Positions 25,758 to 35,301 of a stretch of 60,816 bases of DNA are shown in pieces. The stretch comes from Candidatus Neomicrothrix sp. UBA2517 (GTDB lineage Bacteria; Actinomycetota; Acidimicrobiia; Acidimicrobiales; UBA8592): assembly GCA_002341185.1 (NCBI GenBank), contig DDNP01000011.1, positions 1 through 60,816 of the forward strand, in the 5' to 3' direction. The notes beneath the pieces are model-generated. The model saw nothing but the letters and a program-made list of their open reading frames with translations, ran no database searches and was not told the DNA's origin. How positions within the stretch are numbered: the stretch's first letter is position 1; the number at the start of each line of letters is the position of its first letter. Made by a program: the position numbers and the translations under genes.

Positions 25758-26534
25758 TTATCTAGCTTTTGCTCCACCACCGACACGAAGAATTTCACCA
25801 CTTACCCAACTTGCCGCATCTGAGGCTAAGTACAGGCACGCAGCACCTATATCTTGAGGTGTGCCTAACCGACCCAACGGAATATTCCATTCATCTAATA
25901 TTTCATCCAACTGGTTTTCATCCTTACCAATGGCTTTCATCATGACTTCAGTCGGAATGGCACCAGGAGCAACAGCGTTGACTCGAATATCGGGAGCTAA
26001 TTCAGCCGACAAGGTCCAAGTCAGCGAATTCGTACCAGCCTTTGATGCTCCATAATGCCCACTTCCAGGAACAGGACCTGAACCTGCTCCGGATGTGATA
26101 TTAATAATCGATCCCTTTGTCATGTATCTCGCCGCTGTTACACATCCGATATAGATAGATGTGAGATTCAAGGCAACTGTGCGATCCCATTCCTCACGAG
26201 GCAATTCTGACAAAGGCATCCTCATGGAAGACCCACCAGCGTTATTCACCCATGTAGTTAATTTACCATATTCTGCAATCGCTGCTTTCGCGAGATTTTC
26301 TACTGCTTCATCATCTGTCACGTCTGTCGTGACCGCTATAGCAGAACCACCAGATTCGTTAATTTCAGTTGCTACCCGATCTATTTCTTCAGTTCTTCGG
26401 GCAGCGACAACAACAGATGCACCCGCCTCAGAAAAAGACTTAGCGATTCCTTCACCGATTCCGCGACCAGCACCAGTTACGACTGCCACATGATCTGACA
26501 TGTCAAATAGCTCAGGTGTAGTTATTTGGCTCAT
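25758..26534 (-). CDS. Short-chain dehydrogenase/reductase
   Basis: A 258-residue classical SDR: cofactor motif TGAGRGIGEGIA, NNAGGSS, catalytic Ser in INITSGAG and Y-x3-K in GHYGASKAG. Arg-containing AARRTEE after strand 2 suggests NADP(H). It likely oxidises or reduces a hydroxyl/keto group. It heads leftward after the ABM gene with 11 bp between, so it is probably the last gene of the catabolic-looking block 25.7-29.5 kb. Confidence 0.88.
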   Translation of the reverse strand: MSQITTPELFDMSDHVAVVTGAGRGIGEGIAKSFSEAGASVVVAARRTEEIDRVATEINESGGSAIAVTTDVTDDEAVENLAKAAIAEYGKLTTWVNNAGGSSMRMPLSELPREEWDRTVALNLTSIYIGCVTAARYMTKGSIINITSGAGSGPVPGSGHYGASKAGTNSLTWTLSAELAPDIRVNAVAPGAIPTEVMMKAIGKDENQLDEILDEWNIPLGRLGTPQDIGAACLYLASDAASWVSGEILRVGGGAKAR

Positions 26535-26545
26535 GATTCTCTCCC

Positions 26546-26845
26546 TTACATTGACTCAAAGGAGTCTGTTTCAAATTTCTTGATTTCTCGCTCTGAAGTA
26601 TCCCAACTACCCATTGATTCCCGAAATGCATTAACGTGAGCAGTCCCAAAATGGTTTGTTAACGCTTGTTCATTCTCCCACATTTCAAATACACGCAAGA
26701 CATTGCTATCGAGTGGATCAGGGTAGAAAATGTATTCATGGCATCCTTCTTCCTGATGTGTAGCTTGCATAACTTCCTTGCATACCACCATCACCTCATC
26801 AGTTACTCCGTCATCAAGCCTGAACGAACCTGCAATAACTATCAT
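26546..26845 (-). CDS. Antibiotic biosynthesis monooxygenase (ABM) fold protein 1
   Basis: A 99-residue ferredoxin-like protein beginning MIVIAGSFRLDD, with the conserved QEEGCHEYIFYPDP and VLRVFEMWENEQALTNHFGTAHV. ABM proteins are small cofactor-free oxygenases or quinol-type monooxygenases and heme-degrading relatives. This one lacks the MhuD Asn/His pattern. A paralogue lies 2.3 kb upstream in the same direction, on the other side of two amidohydrolases. Confidence 0.8.
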   Translation of the reverse strand: MIVIAGSFRLDDGVTDEVMVVCKEVMQATHQEEGCHEYIFYPDPLDSNVLRVFEMWENEQALTNHFGTAHVNAFRESMGSWDTSEREIKKFETDSFESM

Positions 26846-26873
26846 TTCTCTACCTCTGTATCATTTTCTCTAT

Positions 26874-28157
26874 TTATGTATTAGTTGTATCTTCAATCGT
26901 ATTTTCTGGAGACACGTACGGGTTACTTTGCATCAATCCGCAATGCATCATTCCTGCTTTCATGACACCAACAATTCGGTCATGGTCCTGCAAGACACGA
27001 ACATCAACAGATGGGTCACCATCGACAATAATAAGGTCAGCGTATTTTCCGTCCTCAAGTGTTCCAACCATTCCCTCAGTATTGGCGGCGGCTCCGCCAT
27101 CCCGAGTCGCACATAACAAAGCTTCCACATCGGACATTCCAAACAAGTCAACGAAATACTCTAAGTCTTTAGCATTCGTCCCATGAGGCGTAATATTAAG
27201 TCCGTAATCTCCTCCGACTAACACACGGACGTTACTTTCGCGAAGTCTTTTGACAGAAGTAATCGTTTCATCAACTTCGCGTTGATAACCCCGTTGTTCC
27301 ATAGCATCACGAGGAAGCCCTAATTGAGCGCCTTTATCTAGCAGAGAAACTTCCCATGCTATTCCAGGCCCAACAAATATTCTGTGGCGTTCAGCTTCTA
27401 GCATCGCAACGGCCTCTTCATCAAGGTAATTCGCGTGGCCGATAATATCGACTCCGAAACGCACAGCCTGCTTGACCGCAGCAGCTGAACGCGAATGGCA
27501 TACAACCCGCATGCCCCGAATGTGAGCTTCGCTTACAGCAGCATCAACTTCCTCATCGCTGTACGTCAAAACACCCGGGGGAGCATATTCACTGAGAGCT
27601 TCTCCATCTAAAAAAATTTTTACAATATCGCAACGCTTTTTGGCTAAGGACCGAACCGCTTTCCGAATCGCCCAAGGACCATCAGCAATAATCTTCTTCG
27701 TATCATCACCGCCAAAAGTCCCATCAGCGTTACTACCAGTCGACCCAAGGTCGCGATCAGATGCTGCAAGTCGAGGGCCACAAACCCTTCCATCATTAAT
27801 TGCGTCACGCAGAGGAATGTCTAATCCTTGAGCTGATCCAAAACTTATCGCCGAAGTAAAACCAGACCCAAGTAGCACACGGGCATTATCAACAGCATCC
27901 AACATAGCAAGAGGCAAAGGCTGGTCATTTAACTGCTTCGGATGCGCATTGTTATAAGAAAGATGCACATGCGATTCCGTCATCCCAGGCATCACAAACT
28001 TTCCGCCGGCATCGTAATGCTCAGTATCGGCAACATCAGCTTGAAAATCAACTGACGGTCCAGCGTACCTAATCAAACCATTACTAACCCATACTGCTCC
28101 ATCATCAATAACTTCTCCGTCAACACCGCAAAACAAACGAGCATTATGAATCAACAT
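26874..28157 (-). CDS. Metal-dependent amidohydrolase (imidazolonepropionase/prolidase-like)
   Basis: 427 residues from the ATG at 28157 (MLIHNARLFCG), which fits the family N-terminus better than 28193. Motifs: PGMTESHVHLSY (HxH), KIFLDGEALS with the Lys that is carboxylated in binuclear members, CHSRS, GHANYL and GGDYG with the catalytic Asp. It would hydrolyse amide, lactam or ester-like bonds. It directly follows a second, different amidohydrolase with about 5 bp between coding ends. Confidence 0.86.
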   Translation of the reverse strand: MLIHNARLFCGVDGEVIDDGAVWVSNGLIRYAGPSVDFQADVADTEHYDAGGKFVMPGMTESHVHLSYNNAHPKQLNDQPLPLAMLDAVDNARVLLGSGFTSAISFGSAQGLDIPLRDAINDGRVCGPRLAASDRDLGSTGSNADGTFGGDDTKKIIADGPWAIRKAVRSLAKKRCDIVKIFLDGEALSEYAPPGVLTYSDEEVDAAVSEAHIRGMRVVCHSRSAAAVKQAVRFGVDIIGHANYLDEEAVAMLEAERHRIFVGPGIAWEVSLLDKGAQLGLPRDAMEQRGYQREVDETITSVKRLRESNVRVLVGGDYGLNITPHGTNAKDLEYFVDLFGMSDVEALLCATRDGGAAANTEGMVGTLEDGKYADLIIVDGDPSVDVRVLQDHDRIVGVMKAGMMHCGLMQSNPYVSPENTIEDTTNT

Positions 28158-28162
28158 AGACT

Positions 28163-29140
28163 TCACTGTTCCCCCCCACTTTCTTCCTCCCATGGTAGAC
28201 GCAATAATTGAATTGCGTTCGGCGCGAGGTTACGGTCAAAATCCGTGATCGCAGTAGGAGTGTCCCAACCACCAAAATTTGTGCCAAATACCATTCGGTC
28301 AGAGCCAACAGTAGACACCACAAGATCATGCGCAGGGCCTTCCTCAAGGTGCGAATCAAACCACAACAACTTTACATCCTCAGCGAAATTTGATTCCGTA
28401 CCCATAAAATAAGCCATAGATTCAAAACGTTGCTTAAGAAATGTAATAGCGCCCCCACCATGCGATACGCAGACATCAAGTGAAGGATGGCGTTGCATCA
28501 CGCCTCCGAGAACCAGAGAAGCGACCGCTATTGTCTCCTCGTATGCGTATCCAAGAATAAGATCAAGCCCAAACCGTGAAAGTCGTTCATCGACTGATCC
28601 ACGAATCCCATTATTCGTCGCTGGATGAATGAACAAAGGAATATCAAGCGCCACCACAGTCTCATAAAACACATCTAGTTTTGGGTCATCTAACGAAAAC
28701 CCGTAGTCAGTTCCTATATAGGCTGCTATTAAACCCAAATCATTTACCGCTCTCTGAAGCTCCTCACATGCAATCTCAGGATCCTGTAACGGTATTGCAG
28801 CAGCACCAAACAATCGATTCTTATAGGGTTCAATGTGGCCAACCATTGCGTCATTAGTTGCTTTTGCGAAGCGCAAAGCATCCGCAGTATTAATATGCCC
28901 AAAGAACGAAAGAGGGTTTGGTGAAAGTAATTGCACATCTACACCCAAAGCATTCATAGCATCGACACGCCTATGCGCGTCCATAAAGACACTTCCACGA
29001 TAGGGAACACGCATCTCATAACCACCAACTCGAAATACTTGAAGATTCTCACCTGAACTCAACTCAGGGCCATACCTACCTGCAGTCCCAAAGCTATCTT
29101 CAAGCACCACATGCGCATGAAGGTCTATAACTATCGACAT
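28163..29140 (-). CDS. Amidohydrolase_2 (ACMSD-like) family protein with Asp-to-Asn change
   Basis: A 325-residue TIM-barrel protein. DLHAHV gives the first metal His pair, IHPATNNG and CVSHGGGA the later His residues, all typical of aminocarboxymuconate-semialdehyde decarboxylase relatives. At the last ligand position, where the family usually has Asp (GSDYP-like), this one reads FGTNFGGWD, with Asn. Such enzymes decarboxylate or hydrolyse ring-cleavage products. The Asn may change the activity or the alignment may shift to the nearby Asp. It lies between the two ABM genes. Confidence 0.84.
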   Translation of the reverse strand: MSIVIDLHAHVVLEDSFGTAGRYGPELSSGENLQVFRVGGYEMRVPYRGSVFMDAHRRVDAMNALGVDVQLLSPNPLSFFGHINTADALRFAKATNDAMVGHIEPYKNRLFGAAAIPLQDPEIACEELQRAVNDLGLIAAYIGTDYGFSLDDPKLDVFYETVVALDIPLFIHPATNNGIRGSVDERLSRFGLDLILGYAYEETIAVASLVLGGVMQRHPSLDVCVSHGGGAITFLKQRFESMAYFMGTESNFAEDVKLLWFDSHLEEGPAHDLVVSTVGSDRMVFGTNFGGWDTPTAITDFDRNLAPNAIQLLRLPWEEESGGEQ

Positions 29141-29143
29141 CTT

Positions 29144-29512
29144 TTATGTTGCTGTTCCGTACGCACTCGATACTGCATCAAACCGAAATTTCTTGTCACT
29201 GCCATAAACAGGTCCTCTATCTTCTGAGACGTACAACCTGTTCTCTGATGCAAGAAAACCATCGCACCCATGTAAAACCTCAACCATTGCTGCATAGTTT
29301 GGGTGATCAAAATGAGCAGCAAGATTTTCAGAATCTGTCCATAATTCAAACACCTGAATATGCGTTGGTTCTGCTGGGTCAGGGGCAAAGCAATACGCCA
29401 AACAACCAGGTTCATCATTTCGAGTAGCTGCTTGCACAGCCGCTGTCTTTGCCACTGTTACGTCACGGTCCTCTTGAGTCTCAAATGAAAGCGTCGCAGT
29501 GATAATTATCAT
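29144..29512 (-). CDS. Antibiotic biosynthesis monooxygenase (ABM) fold protein 2
   Basis: A 122-residue protein beginning MIIITATLSFE with GGAGGG-like site (GGAGGGAAT) before the ATG. EPGCLAYCFAPDPAEPTHIQVFELWTDSENLAAHF aligns with ABM protein 1 downstream. It is longer at the C-terminus. It is the first gene of the leftward set ABM2-amidohydrolase_2-amidohydrolase-ABM1-SDR, with gaps of only a few bases. The arrangement suggests one catabolic pathway using two oxygenation steps. Confidence 0.8.
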   Translation of the reverse strand: MIIITATLSFETQEDRDVTVAKTAAVQAATRNDEPGCLAYCFAPDPAEPTHIQVFELWTDSENLAAHFDHPNYAAMVEVLHGCDGFLASENRLYVSEDRGPVYGSDKKFRFDAVSSAYGTAT

Positions 29513-29565
29513 ATTCCCTCCAAAGCGTTACTAGGACCGTAGCGCGTTTATGAAGATGACGGTAG

Positions 29566-30621
29566 TTAACTAGCTAAAGGCCTACCGAACAATTTCGTAT
29601 CATGCCAGCTGGAAAGGAATGACTCAGCCCGATAACACGCACCCAGAAATAAGCCGTCTTCATGGTTAGAAGACTCTACTAAAGCACTACTAATTGAAGA
29701 TGTAGCAGTAGCAATAATGTCAGAAACAGATTCACCTTCATTTGGCCAAGAAGCAAAGATCGGGCCTGCGACAGCGAGAAAATCAGGAGCAACAGTTGCT
29801 CCTTTTCGCTGAAGCATTGCAAGAGCCCTAGCCGTGAACGGTATTGGTTGATGAGGGATAAGAGCATCTACTTGTAATTTCTCTGCGGTGACGTGGCTTA
29901 CTGCTCCCATTTTTGAACCAGCAAAGAGAACATCAGCACCCGATTGAAATACCTTCCATGCAGGCTCGGCTTCTCCATCAACAGATTTCACAAAATCAAT
30001 ACCCCGTTCCTCCCATTGACTTCGAATTTCAGAAGCATCTAAACCGGCAGCATCGCTGACCGAACCAGACAAAGTCGAGATAGCAACGACCGTACCGCCA
30101 CGCTCAGCAATCAGATCCATCATTGCAGGGCTATGACCACCAAAACCTTCAATCGATACTGTTTTTCCATCAAGCCCATCAAGTTGTTCCGCAACGACAA
30201 TGGGTCCTAAAGCAGTTAAAAACGTTCCCAAATCGTCTGAACCATGTTGAGAGAACCGAATATCAGACCTGGAATCAACTGCAGTTAGTTTCTCAAAAGA
30301 TGAAGGGGTAATACCTTTCCCCGCATCTAAACCAAGGTTGCCAGAAGAAACATCATCAGTAAGTTCAGAAACGAAGCTTCCGATTGCTTCCTCTTTTTCG
30401 TCAGGAGTAGCGTTAATGCCACCAGACGCACCGCCTTTTTCCATCTCAAATGAAGCAAAAGTGTACGTCATCGAGCGTGCAAGATCCTTTGCCCCTCCTT
30501 GAAGAATTTTTTTTGCACTACGAACAATCCCGAATGATGGAACATCAACCAGGTCAGTTACAACAAAAGCATTCGCAGAAGATAATTTTCTTAACCCCAC
30601 TATCCCATTGTGGCATGACAA
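29566..30621 (-). CDS. Divergent Glu/Leu/Phe/Val dehydrogenase family protein
   Basis: A 351-residue protein starting at TTG 30621, the only start upstream of the core. MTYTFASFEMEKGGASGGI matches the substrate-binding Gly-rich segment of the family, and VSIEGFGGHSPAMMDLIAERGGTVVAIS the NAD(P)-binding domain. ALIPHQPIPFTARALAMLQRKGATVAPDFLA fits the family's C-terminal part. The usual Lys in the Gly-rich motif (GGAKGG) is Ser-Gly here, and the N-terminus is short, so catalysis may differ. Oxidative deamination of an amino acid is the family activity. Confidence 0.72.
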   Translation of the reverse strand: MSCHNGIVGLRKLSSANAFVVTDLVDVPSFGIVRSAKKILQGGAKDLARSMTYTFASFEMEKGGASGGINATPDEKEEAIGSFVSELTDDVSSGNLGLDAGKGITPSSFEKLTAVDSRSDIRFSQHGSDDLGTFLTALGPIVVAEQLDGLDGKTVSIEGFGGHSPAMMDLIAERGGTVVAISTLSGSVSDAAGLDASEIRSQWEERGIDFVKSVDGEAEPAWKVFQSGADVLFAGSKMGAVSHVTAEKLQVDALIPHQPIPFTARALAMLQRKGATVAPDFLAVAGPIFASWPNEGESVSDIIATATSSISSALVESSNHEDGLFLGACYRAESFLSSWHDTKLFGRPLAS

Positions 30622-30652
30622 TACCGCGAAGTGACTAACTTTAGGAATCTAA

Positions 30653-31735
30653 TTAATAACTTCGGTAAGCAACAAACAGCGCTAACTCACGTAACGCACC
30701 TAAAGCTTTGGTTTCCAGCGATGACGAGTCAAGTTCCGTTAACGCCCTATCCGTAAGTTCACGAATTTCTGCTTCAATTATTTGCTCAGCTCCAGTTTTA
30801 ATAATCACGTCCTGAATATTAGCAACATCACCATCGGTCAAATTACTGGAACCAATCAAGCTAAGGACTTTCAGCTGCTCTGCATTAGCTTTTTCGTAAG
30901 CAGCAGCGACAAGCGACGTTGGCTTTCCTTCCCTCAAGTCATCACCAACAGGTTTTCCCGTTTCTGCTTCATTTCCAAAGACGCCCAAAAGGTCGTCTCG
31001 TAATTGAAAAGCAACTCCTACTGGTTGACCAAATGCAGTAAATGATTCAACAAATTCGTTGTAACGACCAGCTATCGCAGCTCCCAAATGCAAAGGCCTC
31101 TGGACAGAATAACGACCCGTCTTATACTCAAGTATTGTCCGGGCTCCTTCTTGGTTAAAATTTCGCGTTACGCCGGAAAGAACATCAAGGTATTGCCCAA
31201 CGTTTACCTCTAACCGCAACTCATTCCAAATATCAGACACGTCTGGAGACAAATCTCGTATTAAACTATCAGCAATAACGTGGGCAAGATCCCCGACAAG
31301 TATCGCGACTGCTTCACCGAAATCTCTTGCGTTGCCCTCCCAACCATTATCAACATGCAAAGTAGAGAATCGTTGCCATATAGATGGTTCACCCCGTCGA
31401 GAAGATGAATGGTCCATAACATCATCATGGGCAAGAGCGAATGCATGCAACATTTCAATAGCAGCTGCAGCATCAATAGCAATTGCAGAATCAGAGTCAC
31501 CACCAGCACCTACATGGGCCCAATGAAAAAAGGCTGGGCGGATTCTTTTCCCACCACTAAAAATTAACGCTTCAAGAGAATCAAAAGGATCTGTTAACGA
31601 TGCATCAACTGATACCCATCGAGCACGTTCAGCATTCAAAACCTCAATCAGACGCTTATCTATTGGGGCAACGATATCTACGATTGCAGGAGGATTGCGC
31701 AAAGGATCAAATGACATATTCTGCTTTTTAGTCAT
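30653..31735 (-). CDS. Trans-polyprenyl diphosphate synthase
   Basis: About 360 residues from the ATG at 31735 (MTKKQNMSF); an ATG at 31717 and one at 31795 are alternatives. Both Asp-rich motifs are present: AHDDVMDHSSSRRG (first, DDxxD) and FQLRDDLLGVFGNE (second), with GGKRIRP for IPP binding and GKPTSL. It makes farnesyl, geranylgeranyl or longer prenyl diphosphates for quinones, carotenoids or glycan lipids. A geranylgeranyl product could feed retinal for the heliorhodopsin, but that is speculation. Confidence 0.88.
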   Translation of the reverse strand: MTKKQNMSFDPLRNPPAIVDIVAPIDKRLIEVLNAERARWVSVDASLTDPFDSLEALIFSGGKRIRPAFFHWAHVGAGGDSDSAIAIDAAAAIEMLHAFALAHDDVMDHSSSRRGEPSIWQRFSTLHVDNGWEGNARDFGEAVAILVGDLAHVIADSLIRDLSPDVSDIWNELRLEVNVGQYLDVLSGVTRNFNQEGARTILEYKTGRYSVQRPLHLGAAIAGRYNEFVESFTAFGQPVGVAFQLRDDLLGVFGNEAETGKPVGDDLREGKPTSLVAAAYEKANAEQLKVLSLIGSSNLTDGDVANIQDVIIKTGAEQIIEAEIRELTDRALTELDSSSLETKALGALRELALFVAYRSY

Positions 31736-31851
31736 ATTTACTCCGTGTAAAGCGCATGATGCGAGACTACCTTCAGAAAACCCATTACCTGCCATTTAGA
31801 TGACAGAACGAACAAAATTCGGTTACGGTATAAACACAACGAAATGGGGTG

Positions 31852-32670
31852 ATGGCCGTGACAGATGTAAAAGCCAACGAAAGTGAAGACGGAAAGAACA
31901 CGACCGACAATGAATTCACTTGGCCAGACCAACCAGAGGTAATCGATTTTGAAGCAGAGCGTCTTCATAGAAAACAACGCTTAGCAGCCGGATTACGGGT
32001 TTTAGGAAGACTCCGACTTGCTGAAGGTGTCGCAGGCCATATCACAGTGAGAGATCCTGAATTCTCCGACCGCTTCTGGGTTAACCCTTTTGGGAAAAAC
32101 TTCAAATTAATGAAAGTATCCGACCTTATTTGTGTTGACCATACTGGAGAGGTCGTTCATGGCGATCAACCAGTCAACGCAGCTGCTTTTGCCATCCACT
32201 CACAACTCCATGCAGCGAGACCTGATGTGATAGCAGCAGCGCATTGTCATTCAATGTATGGAAGAACCTTCTCATCTTTAGGGCAGCCTCTAAAAATGCT
32301 TACCCAAGACGACACCATGTTTTTTAATGACGTGGCGTTATGCTCCGTTGGAAGCGGCGCAGTCGTATTAGACACAGCCGTTGGGAAAGCAATGGCCGAA
32401 TCACTCGGCGACAACAAAGCTCTCATCCATCAAAATCATGGAATTATCACAGCAGGAGAAAGTGTCGATTCAGCAGTATGGTGGTTCGTTGCATTAGAAC
32501 GAAGTTGCCAAAGCCAAATTCTTGCCTTATCTGCCGGAACTCCAATTGAAATTCCTGACGAACTAGCACAATCTGGCTATGACCAACAAGGACATGAGCT
32601 CGCAGGATGGTTCCAATTCCAAACATGGTGGGAAGAACTTATACAAGACGAACCAGAATTCCTAGAATAA
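31852..32670 (+). CDS. Class II aldolase/adducin-family protein
   Basis: About 272 residues from the ATG at 31852 (GGGGTG just upstream); a GTG at 31849 is also in frame. HITVRDPEFSDRFWVNPFGKNF gives the Gly/Asn substrate loop, AAHCHSMYGRTFSSLG and HQNHGIITAG the metal-binding His residues. Family members cleave fuculose or ribulose phosphates or are decarboxylases. This subgroup (long N-terminal extension, adducin-like) is common in actinobacteria with unknown substrates. Confidence 0.84.
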   Translation: MAVTDVKANESEDGKNTTDNEFTWPDQPEVIDFEAERLHRKQRLAAGLRVLGRLRLAEGVAGHITVRDPEFSDRFWVNPFGKNFKLMKVSDLICVDHTGEVVHGDQPVNAAAFAIHSQLHAARPDVIAAAHCHSMYGRTFSSLGQPLKMLTQDDTMFFNDVALCSVGSGAVVLDTAVGKAMAESLGDNKALIHQNHGIITAGESVDSAVWWFVALERSCQSQILALSAGTPIEIPDELAQSGYDQQGHELAGWFQFQTWWEELIQDEPEFLE

Positions 32671-32671
32671 C

Positions 32672-34312
32672 TTATTCTTGGTGTTTAGAAATCGGTGTGA
32701 TGGGCAATGCCCCAAAATGCTCTTCAAGTTTTGAATTTGCTGCAGAGCCAAACAAAATATCAGCAACTTCCTGCAACCCTTTAGAAGACCGGATATCTTC
32801 ATCTCGAGTAATCAAAGAAATCTTGCTGCGGCGACGAAGAAAGTCATCTAACTTCACAACCATCTCCGTGCTTGCCGTATTGTGAAGCTCAACTCGAAGA
32901 TAATCAGAAGAATCCAAAACATCTTCTGCCATAGACGGATCTTCACGAATGTCGTCAAGCATATCAAATGCTCTGCGACCGTACCTTCGCCATAAACGTT
33001 CAGATAACGGCTCAGAACCTACCCGATCATTAAGCTCATCCATCCGCATACCCCGAGTTTGCCTGAAAAAAGCGCGCCTAGATTCACCCCCTGGCTCTCC
33101 ATACCATCTTCTTTGATCGGGCAATAAATGGATACCCAACATTTGGACAGCTGAAGCTACTTCCTCTCCCACATTTAAACAATCCGTAAGCTTGCCCCCG
33201 AAGATAGAAACAACTTGCTTTGCATGATCAACTTCAATCTCATGTTTTCTAGATAACGCAGTCCAGTCAACATCTTTTACACTTCGTGATTGCCTTCGAA
33301 CAACAAGCGGCCTGACACCTGAACGTTCCGCAATAACATCTTCATTTGATAATGGGGTCATTAAATCCAGGCGGTCATTAATTTGTCCTAAAAGAAAATC
33401 ACGATCCTCATCAGTAACTGACGTATGGGGGTCCTCAACACGTGTGTCAGTTGTTCCAATTACTGATCTATTACCCATAGGAATCACATAGAAAAGGCGT
33501 TGACTATCATCCCAAAAAGCAAGGACTCTTTCGTTCGGTGTTAACTGATCAACAACTAAATGAACCCCTTTTGAGTACACAATCTGATGCCGTGTTCTAA
33601 GACTCCAAGAATCATTCAATCCATCCAAGAAAGGTCCTGCAGCATTTACAATGACTTTGGCGTGCAATGAGATCTCAGCCCCTGATTCAACATCGCGAAG
33701 ATTCGCCCGCCATTTCCCATGAATCCTTTCGGCTGAGGTTAATTCAACATAATTTGCCGCTATTGCCCCAACATCCATCGCTGAACGAATAAATCCAAAT
33801 ACGAACCGTGCATCATTATCTTTTAGATATGCGTCTGCGTATTCAATTCCACCTTTTGTTCCAACAGTATTAACCACAGGCTCTATTTGCTCTACCGTCT
33901 CCGGGCTCATAGGGCGAGGAGCATTCGTTTTGAAATTACCTATACCCCAGTATGCAAATGCTCCGACTCCAACAAGCCATGGAGGAAAGGGGGAAGTTTC
34001 ACCCATAACTCCTAGAAATCCGATTTCTTTGACATTGGCAGGGTATGAGCGCATCAAACGATTCCGACTCATACACAATTTTCGAACAAGAGGAATTTCA
34101 TAATTCTCTAAATACTTGATTCCACCCCACACTAGATTAGATGATTGCTGACTCGTAAAACCTGCAAAATCACCGCGATCAATTAATGCTACTGATACCC
34201 CTCTAGCAGATAATGCAGCGGCAGAAACAGCACCATTGATTCCACCCCCCACAATAAGGACGTCAAAATCACCTTTATCTAATTTGTCAAGATTTGTATC
34301 TCGTAAGCTCAC
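32672..34312 (-). CDS. glpD: Glycerol-3-phosphate dehydrogenase (FAD-dependent)
   Basis: A 546-residue flavoprotein. DVLIVGGGINGAVSAAALSA is the FAD fold, FTSQQSSNLVWGGIKYLE the conserved phosphate-binding region (R/S-S-L-V-x-GG-x-RY), and IGTTDT with the C-terminal DAO_C helical domain completes the GlpD pattern. It oxidises glycerol 3-phosphate to dihydroxyacetone phosphate and feeds electrons to quinone at the membrane. It converges with the aldolase gene, leaving 1 bp between their ends. Confidence 0.9.
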   Translation of the reverse strand: MSLRDTNLDKLDKGDFDVLIVGGGINGAVSAAALSARGVSVALIDRGDFAGFTSQQSSNLVWGGIKYLENYEIPLVRKLCMSRNRLMRSYPANVKEIGFLGVMGETSPFPPWLVGVGAFAYWGIGNFKTNAPRPMSPETVEQIEPVVNTVGTKGGIEYADAYLKDNDARFVFGFIRSAMDVGAIAANYVELTSAERIHGKWRANLRDVESGAEISLHAKVIVNAAGPFLDGLNDSWSLRTRHQIVYSKGVHLVVDQLTPNERVLAFWDDSQRLFYVIPMGNRSVIGTTDTRVEDPHTSVTDEDRDFLLGQINDRLDLMTPLSNEDVIAERSGVRPLVVRRQSRSVKDVDWTALSRKHEIEVDHAKQVVSIFGGKLTDCLNVGEEVASAVQMLGIHLLPDQRRWYGEPGGESRRAFFRQTRGMRMDELNDRVGSEPLSERLWRRYGRRAFDMLDDIREDPSMAEDVLDSSDYLRVELHNTASTEMVVKLDDFLRRRSKISLITRDEDIRSSKGLQEVADILFGSAANSKLEEHFGALPITPISKHQE

Positions 34313-34360
34313 AATTTGACATTATCGCTAATAGCGGAATCTACAACATGAAGACCAAAA

Positions 34361-35146
34361 CTAGATAGTGAAGCGAAGATTATGAGCGGCTCGTTCGCCC
34401 CAAGAAGCATCACCTGACCAACTAATGCGACCCGCATCAATTTCTTGCTGAGGGTCGATTCTTCCACATGCAAGCATCATGAAGGTCCCCATCTCCGCTG
34501 AAATCGTGACGGTCGGGTCCTCAACGCCGTCAACGACTTTTGCTTTCCCATCAACCTCAGCAAAAAGATCTCTTTGCATAGCGCCAGAAAGACGAAACGC
34601 GATACTCATCCCATCTTCCAATCCAATTTTTTTTCCAGTGATATAACCCAATGAACCATGAACCTCATCTAAAGCAATTTCCGCATGAATTCCACCATCG
34701 TCAGTATCAATGCCAAGCGGTATTGTGATATCACGTTGATGCACCCAGAAATCAAAAATACGAACATTCATAAACCTGCCATATGTCGCAGGACCAATAG
34801 GGGTCATGCATTCTGCATTCCAAGCATCATCATCAAGGGAAGCTAACTCTTGCCTTCGTGACTCAAGAATCCGCAGTGTCATAGCCAATAATTCATCAGA
34901 ACTTAAATTAGCTGTATCAGCTTCAAATTCGGCCATCTTGTGAAAAGGGGGCCATTCATCCGCACTTTTTGGGGTCCAACCCGATAACAGATTCTCAATA
35001 CCAGCAAGATGCGTCACAACACCTCGAATATCCCAATCGGGACATAGCGACTGGATTCCCCAATCGTCCTCTCCGAAACCATTGATCACATTCCTGAAAT
35101 CAGTAAAACAGTTATCTAATGCCGTTAAAGAACGTTCCTTACTCAT
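34361..35146 (-). CDS. TIGR03083-type (mycothiol maleylpyruvate isomerase N-terminal/DinB-like) protein
   Basis: A 261-residue protein. The N-terminal four-helix part with WGIQSLCPDWDIRGVVTHLAGIENLLSGW has the conserved metal His of MDMPI_N proteins, and a second His occurs in FWVHQRDI. The C-terminal part has the strand-rich lipid-transfer-like end (VTISAEMGTFMMLACGRI) seen in TIGR03083 members. These are abundant in Actinobacteria and linked to mycothiol-dependent reactions. The specific reaction is unknown. Confidence 0.82.
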   Translation of the reverse strand: MSKERSLTALDNCFTDFRNVINGFGEDDWGIQSLCPDWDIRGVVTHLAGIENLLSGWTPKSADEWPPFHKMAEFEADTANLSSDELLAMTLRILESRRQELASLDDDAWNAECMTPIGPATYGRFMNVRIFDFWVHQRDITIPLGIDTDDGGIHAEIALDEVHGSLGYITGKKIGLEDGMSIAFRLSGAMQRDLFAEVDGKAKVVDGVEDPTVTISAEMGTFMMLACGRIDPQQEIDAGRISWSGDASWGERAAHNLRFTI

Positions 35147-35208
35147 AAATTTGACCTAGCCGATCTGTGAATTGCTACACATATGAAAATAGATCAAATT
35201 GTTCAAAA

Positions 35209-35222
35209 TAAGAAATTTCTTA
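35209..35222. promoter_or_regulatory. 14-bp palindrome upstream of the acyl-CoA dehydrogenase
   Basis: TAAGAAATTTCTTA is a perfect palindrome in the 155-bp divergent gap between the TIGR03083 gene and the acyl-CoA dehydrogenase. It could be an operator for a TetR-like or other dimeric repressor. No regulator is adjacent, and it may be chance in AT-rich DNA. Confidence 0.3.
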
Positions 35223-35301
35223 ATATTCGTATCCCTTCACATAGTGAATCAGGTCAAGAAAGACATAAGGTGAATATATAAATTCGTAACGGAGGAATAT
35301 C

